From the NCBI GenBank assembly GCA_009823505.1, contig VZQC01009966.1, positions 518,476 through 582,475 of the forward strand: a DNA stretch of 64,000 nucleotides, given 5' to 3'. Below, one piece after another: positions 58,320 through 64,000 of the stretch (position 1 is the first letter of the stretch; every line of letters begins with the position of its first letter). The notes under the pieces were generated by a model. It worked only from the letters and a program-made list of their open reading frames with translations. It did not search any database and was not told the origin of the DNA. A program made the position numbers and the translations under genes. This DNA is from Rhizomys pruinosus (taxonomy: Eukaryota; Chordata; Mammalia; Rodentia; Spalacidae).

Positions 58320-58611
58320 AGTGCTGGTGGTTTAAGATAAGAGTGCTGGGCCAGAAATGGGTGTTAAGAGCAGAACCTACTGGGAAGTAGAGGCTCTTCA
58401 AAGGCTAAGGGGAAACAAAACAAAACAAAACAAAAACAAGAAGAACTCCACAGTCTGGGTACTTTATCTTACCCGCTTTCTTTCCTTCTCATAATTAGAA
58501 TCCCAGGTACCGGTAGAAGAAGCCCAGAGATCTAGCTGAGTCTTTTTCCATCTCAGGTACCCAGGATTACTGCTAGGTCTTTAAAAACCTTGAAACAAAC
58601 AAAACAAAACA

Positions 58612-58822
58612 ACCTTATTTTATGTGTATGACTTTTGCCTATATGTAAGTGTACCATGTGCCATGTGCATGCAGTATGTGTGGAAGACAGAAGAGGGCAT
58701 CAGATCCCTTGGAACTGGAGTTATGGGTGGTTGTTAGCCACCATGTCACTGCTGGGAACATGACTCTGTGCCTCTGTAAGAGCAGCCCGTGCTCTCAACC
58801 ACTGAACCATCTCTCCAGCCCT
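58612..58822 (-). mobile_element. B2 SINE, antisense
   Basis: TTATTTTATGTGTATGACTT to ACCATCTCTCCAGCCC, with an A/C-rich stretch before it. Confidence 0.9.
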
Positions 58823-59694
58823 GAGCTGCTAACCACTGAGTCGTCTTCAGCTCCTGCTGCTCAGTCCTCAGGCAGAAGAGTCCTGTCACAGAACAGGTGC
58901 ATTTCTGGGGCTGAGCCAGGTAGGCCACCACCCAGGGGCCAGCCTACCCAGGACATCTGCATCTCCTCTTGCCTGAGCTTCTTCTGTGCTGGCCTGCCTT
59001 GGGACCATTCTTCACTTTCTCTTGATCCAATCCTTTCATGTGTTCACTTTTGCTTTGTTTTTGTTGATCTGATTGATGACTAAGAATGATGTTTTGGGGA
59101 GTTTGCTTGGTAGTTTTGGATAGTAGCCTTGGTACTTGGTGAACTGTGGGTAGCTGGACTTAGAGTATATCTAACGTCTCCTCTTAAGACCATTAATGGA
59201 ACAAACCCTAGCAGTTTGTTGATTTCCATGTATACTATCTTTTCTGTGTGGTCCTTCTCTAATTTTGAAAATGAAAGGACATCTTAAAATGTATCAGCAT
59301 GATAACCATTTAGCACTTGGTTGCATCTTGGGAGTATACTCCAGGGCAGGAGGATGGATTGATCAGTTTATGACATTTGAAAAGTTGTAACTTGGATACA
59401 AAGAAGGATGCAATTCTATAATGCCTATGAGTAATCATTATGGCTGAGACCTTAAGCATGTCTCATGCAGGTGCTGGCTACTACCAGCGTTCACTCACAC
59501 AGCGGCCTCCACAATAGGGAGAGGTTACTATGATTGTCCCTTTCTATAGCTGAAGATAAGGGAGGTTAAACTGTGAGTCTGTACAGCCAGTTCATTAGGG
59601 AACTTGACAGACTTTGTGCTCCATATGCGTCTTTGCCCTCCTGTTGATTGTAGATGATTTTGAATCTGCCTCTGAGTCCTAGCACTGATACACT

Positions 59695-59848
59695 CTGTGT
59701 GACCTGGCCCTGAAGTGTATCCCCTCTGCTTCCATTTCTTCATTTTAAGCCTGGACGGGGCAGTTTTAGGCTTAAATGCAATCATGTGTACAGAGCTCCC
59801 TAGCTTAATATCTGGCATATTAGAAGCATTTCTCATTATTTTAGAGCT
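59695..59848 (-). mobile_element. MIR SINE, antisense
   Basis: CACTCTGTGTGACCTGGCCC, TTCCATTTCTTCATTTTAAG and TATCTGGCATATTAGAAGC follow reversed MIR order. Confidence 0.65.
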
Positions 59849-59943
59849 GATTTTGAAGGAAAAAAAAAAGAAAAGAAAGAAACCAGTGTTATAAAGTTTT
59901 AGAAATTAGACTTTCAAAGGTACTCTGGTAATTGTGCATTTGA

Positions 59944-59996
59944 ATTTATTTATTTATTTATTTATCTATCTATCTATTTATTTATTTATTTATTTT
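59944..59996. repeat. (TTTA)n/(TCTA)n microsatellite
   Basis: TTTA units with a central TCTA block directly before the antisense B1. Confidence 0.95.
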
Positions 59997-60142
59997 TGGT
60001 CTTTTTGAGACAGGGTCTCCTTGAAGCCCCAGGTGGCTTGGAACTCACTATGTAGACCAGACTGGCCTTGAACTAACAGAGATCCACCTGCGTCTGCCTC
60101 CCTAGTGCTGGGATTAAAGGCATGCACCCCCACGCCTGGCCC
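59997..60142 (-). mobile_element. B1 SINE, antisense
   Basis: GGTCTTTTTGAGACAGGGTC to CACCCCCACGCCTGGC, near full length. Confidence 0.93.
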
Positions 60143-60728
60143 TTGGATTTTACATTGTTTTTTTTATCTTCTACATCTAATAAGGTCTTACTTAAAAAAA
60201 GTGTGATGAATCCTGGGTTTATAGTCCCAGGCTCAGGAGGGTGTTTTCCAGAGCTTTCTAGTGGATTGAGGACAGGGGGACCCCTCTTCACTCCATGGTG
60301 CTGGTGATAGGTCTAGGAGCCAGGACATAGGTAGACTTGTTAACTTGTTTTGCACAAATCTGGGTAAAAGAATTGACAACTGGGAGTAGGAGGCTGGGAA
60401 ATTGTAGCAGAGAAGCCATCTAGACCACTGAGCTACCTTAGAGAATCACCCGGGGACTCGTCCAGAACTATTGCAGTCTCCTGGAAGCTCAGGAGCTCAA
60501 GGATACTCAGCCCTCTTAAACTTCACTTTGGAATTATATGTTGGGAGGTATCATATAGTATTCTTCCACCCTACCCTTCTGTTTTTGAATGTGTGTTCAG
60601 AGGTGTGTAGGTGCACATGTGTGTATATGCATGTGTGTCCATAGGTGTGTAGGTGCACATGTGAGTGTGCATATGCATGTGTGTGCAGAGGCCAGAGCTT
60701 GGTGTTTGGTGTCTTCCTGGATCATTCT

Positions 60729-60787
60729 CTATCTTATATACTTGCATACTATCTTATATACTTACATACTATCTTATATATTGATAC
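60729..60787. repeat. 20-bp tandem repeat, 3 units
   Basis: CTATCTTATATACTTGCATA repeated with one change in the second copy and a truncated third. Confidence 0.95.
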
Positions 60788-62680
60788 TGATGGGGCTTCT
60801 GACTCGAGGTCTTATCTCTGGGTACCTTTGCTGTTATCCCAGTGCAGAGGAGTTTCATCTTTAATGGCAGTGCCCTCAGTAATTACAGGTTCTTTGTCAT
60901 TGGCACTCTCCTCTAAAACTTCAGATTTGCCCCGTCTCTCTCCTTGAAAAACTTAATTTTCTTATCTTGCTGCCCCACCTGTCCCCTTTCTGTTGTCGTA
61001 GACCCACTTGAGCGCAGCTAGCAGTACCTATGAAATGGGTTCAATGCTTACCTGTCTCCAGATTTCTTCTACCAAATAAATTAGTCCATTACCTTTAAAT
61101 TCAGCCTTGAAATAAAACAACAATTCAACCTGAAAAATCAAGGTTTAGTACATTTTATTACATGTATCTGACTTCTGGTTGTTTTTTTGTTGTTGTTGTT
61201 GTGGTTTGTCCGTTCTCCCCCCCCACCCCCCCAGGATCTTATGTATCTTATGATGACCTTGAACTTACTATGTATCTGAAGATGACCTTGAACTCAGGCA
61301 GTGCCACCACACCCATTTTTTGTGGGTTTCAGGATGTTGAATCCAGAGCCTCTATCCCTAGCTCCTTGATTTCTTCCCTTTATATGTAAACTTACATCTC
61401 TCTTTTTTTAAGTTATTTTTTTTTTTGATATTTCAGTTTAAAATGTGAAGAACAAAGCAACAGGCTTACACAGTGAATCATCTCTGATTTTCTGTGATAC
61501 AAAACATCAGTATCACAAAGTTGAATGACCCTCAGTCATTTGGCTTAAGCTTTTCTCTCAACAGCTTTCTTTTTGTCCCCTCATATTTCTATCACATGTT
61601 AAAGCAAAATAAGGTTTATACTGTGTATATAATTTTACTTCATATATGCGTATACATCAGAGTAACTGTTTTCTGTGTACATGAGCGTTAGTGATGACCA
61701 GTTCATTGCTTGCATCTGGTGGTCGTGTTTCCTCCTTCCCCGGGGTCACTGTTTGAGGCTGATAGTACTTCCCCTCATCTTCCTTGGTCTTTCTTGGACC
61801 TTCGTGTCCCACTTAGTCCCACGCCTGCGGGTTCTCTGTGGGCACTGTCAGCCCCCTCTTCTCCTGTAAGGCAATGTTGTCCTGATTGCAAATATCACTG
61901 TCCACCTTGTCCACTTTCTGATCAGGCATAGTGAACACAGCATTCCTGGCTGCATGACTTCAAAATGACTTCCCTCTGAGCTACTTCAGTAGTGGAGGCG
62001 GGAGCTCTGGGCAATTGCATCTTTGGAGGAAGCAAGGAAGTAATGGTTCATGAAAGTACCATGAGTATTTTAACATGCCAGCAAAGGAAAGGATAAAATT
62101 GTTAATGCGGGATAAACTGCAGAAACTAGGGCAGTATTTTGAGCAGAGTAAATGTAGACATCTTTGTTACAATGCCCAGGTCCGCACATGCTGGCATGCT
62201 GTAGCAAACTTTCAAGTTGGCCGATTTGAGATGTTAAGGCTGTCAAGAAACAACTGAAGAGTCTTTTCTTTATGTACAAAGAACAGTCTTCCTGTGCAGC
62301 CCAAACACAAACCTATAAAGTGCTGTATTTCAGATCACAAGTGGCTTTTCTCTTGTAATGTTTTATTTTCTTTTTGTTTTCTGAAAAAATACATTGTCAA
62401 GGAAAAATATTTTCCTCGTTTGAGATTCTAGAGGAAATGGTTAGTTTCATTGAGAAGAAGCTCTTTATCTTATTTCATATTTATTAAGATTTCCTGTTCT
62501 AGAAATGTATGGGCATACATTTTCTATTTGTGAGTCTTCCAAATTATTTTTTATTATAAATTGGCAGTTCATAATTTTATGTTTATGGGCAACAAAATGG
62601 TGCTCTGATCTATTAAAATAATGTAGAACAATTCAATCAGTTTAATTACTTGAACACTAGTTATGTTTGCATCACAAACA

Positions 62681-62761
62681 GTCCTCTCTCTCTCTCTCTC
62701 CCTCCCTCCTCCTCCTCTCTGCTCCCTCCCTCTTTCCCCCTTCCCTCTTTCTCTCTTTCTT
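62681..62761. repeat. Polypyrimidine (TC)n tract
   Basis: CT repeats grade into CCTCC and CTTT blocks for about 80 bp, all pyrimidine except one G. Confidence 0.95.
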
Positions 62762-62764
62762 GGC

Positions 62765-63978
62765 TTATTTAACTTAGCCTGATTTCCCCCAGTCCACTTA
62801 TGTTATAGCACATTCAGAATTTATCTTCTGAAAGAATGAACAGTACTGATGTGCACAGTGGTTGAACTAGTTTGCAATCCCATGAACAGTGGATGACGGT
62901 TCCCCTTGCCCCACATCCAGCCCAGCATTTGGTGTCATTTGTTCTCTTAATCTTTGCCAGTCTGACTGGGGTTAGATGAAATGTTAAAATGGTTTTTATT
63001 TACATTTCTGAATAACTAATGATGTTGAACACTTTTTTCTTTTTTTGAGAGAGGGTCTCCCTATAGCCCCAGCTGGCCTGAAACTCACTCTGCAGACCAG
63101 GCTGGCCTTGAATCACAGAAATCCATCTGCCTCTGCCTCCCAAGTGCTAGGATTAAAGGCATGCGCCACCATGCCCAGCTTAAAGATGGTTCTTAGCCAC
63201 CATGTGGGTGCTGGAAATCGATCCCGGGTTCTTCTGCAAGAGGAGTTGGTGCTCTTAACCGCTGAGCCATCTCTCCAGCTCCCCAGCCCATTTCTTAAGT
63301 TGGTCATTTGTTTTTTTGCTTCCTTGTTTTTTGAGTTCTTTGTATGTTCTGAATATTAATCTTCTGTTGGATGAATAACTGGTGAAGATTTTCTCCCACT
63401 CTTAGGCTTCTTCTTCATTCAAAGTAGTTGCTTCCTTTGCTGTGTGGAAGCTTTTTAGTTTAATGAGGTCCCAATTGTCAATTGTTGACCTTAATTCCTG
63501 AGCACTTGGTGCTGGATTTAGAAAGTTCTTTCCTGCACCTACATCATGTAGGGTACTTACCTATGTATTCTTCTAACAGTTTTAGCATTTCAGGCTTCAC
63601 ATTGAGGTGTCTGATCCATTTGAAGTTGACTTTTTTGCAGGGCGATAAGTGTGGGTTTAATTTCATTTTTCTACATGTGGAGATCCAATTTTGCCAGCAC
63701 TACTTGCTGCAGATGCTGTCTTTTCTCCAGTGTGTGTTCTTCGTAGCTTTGTGAAATAATCAGATGGCTGTAATTGTGTGCATTCATATTCCAGGATTCT
63801 GTTTTGTTACATTGATCTACAAGTCTGCTTGTGTGCTAATACCATATGCTGTTTTTATGACTATGGCTTTGTAATCAAGATTGAGGTCTTTGTGGTCAGG
63901 ATTGTTTTGGCTATCTGGGGTCTTTTGTGTTTCCATAAGAATTTTAGAATGGACTTTTCTCTATTTCTTTCTTTCTTT
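62765..63978 (-). mobile_element. L1 ORF2 3' half, antisense (continues right)
   Basis: CATCCAGCCCAGCATTTGGT, GCCAGTCTGACTGGGGTTAG, AGCTTTTTAGTTTAATGAGG and GTCTGATCCATTTGAAGTTG are reversed ORF2 text of an older rodent L1 lineage. It is interrupted by the chimeric SINE at 63.04-63.28 kb and broken in all frames. Confidence 0.9.
63039..63284 (-). mobile_element. Chimeric B2-B1 SINE, copy c
   Basis: Reversed B1 (63,046-63,180) is joined to reversed B2 head (63,181-63,284) at the same junction as copies a and b. It lies inside an antisense L1. Target duplication is not clear. Confidence 0.85.
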
Positions 63979-64000
63979 TTTTTTTTTTTTTTTTTTTTTT
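63978..64000. repeat. Poly(T) at right edge
   Basis: About 23 T after CTTTCTTTC; most likely the tail of an antisense SINE that continues beyond the window. Confidence 0.9.

Noticed and set aside
58649..59083. 144-codon plus-strand frame
   Set aside because: Its first half is antisense B2 text and the rest is unique with no homology.

Overview
The window is nuclear DNA from a muroid rodent, most likely a cricetid (hamster, vole or deer-mouse type). The evidence is dense B1, B2, B3 and B4 SINEs in rodent form, B2 copies with a long cricetid-like 3' half, rodent L1 elements in both orientations, many (CA)n tracts, and a single CpG island in an otherwise CpG-poor, AT-leaning background. There are no bacterial-type operons, rRNA, tRNA or CRISPR features. 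The species call is inference.

One protein-coding gene is supported: Lrrc1 (Lano), an LRR protein of the LAP/Scribble family. Its first coding exon lies at 21,368-21,526 (+) inside a CpG island (about 20,780-21,980) that holds a TATA-less, GC-box promoter. The exon ends in a good splice donor at phase 0. No exon 2 is recognisable afterwards, so the remaining 42.5 kb is intron 1, which runs off the right edge. The 20 kb upstream is flank and contains no recognisable gene.

Layout: 1-2.45 kb, 5' half of an antisense L1 that leaves the window on the left. 2.5-11.2 kb, SINEs, an L1 fragment, a solo LTR, an ERVL-type LTR with (ATCT)n, and a 20-bp minisatellite. 11.26-17.89 kb, a complete but dead sense L1 bounded by an 11-bp target-site duplication, with its own B1 and an LTR-like insertion. 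17.9-20.7 kb, ancient repeats and upstream flank. 20.8-22 kb, CpG island and exon 1. 22-32 kb, intron with SINEs and small minisatellites. 32.1-37.0 kb, an odd block: a 52-bp minisatellite, heavily indel-damaged SINE and L1 copies, and a 2.2-kb unidentified insert, all unusually CpG-rich. 37-43 kb, mostly unique. 43.1-46.2 kb, an L1 ORF2 fragment that split an older palindromic element. 46-64 kb, intron with a second solo LTR, a twin-primed L1, several tandem repeats, and an antisense L1 at the right edge.

I found no undescribed multi-gene system. The best leads are a recurrent B2-B1 chimeric SINE with one shared junction at three loci, the anomalous 32-37 kb block, an L1 ORF1 whose coiled coil grew by five 33-bp units, a palindromic element split by L1, and a clear twin-priming insertion. 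Apart from the Lrrc1 exon, every long open frame is either L1 or a by-product of GC-rich or repetitive sequence.
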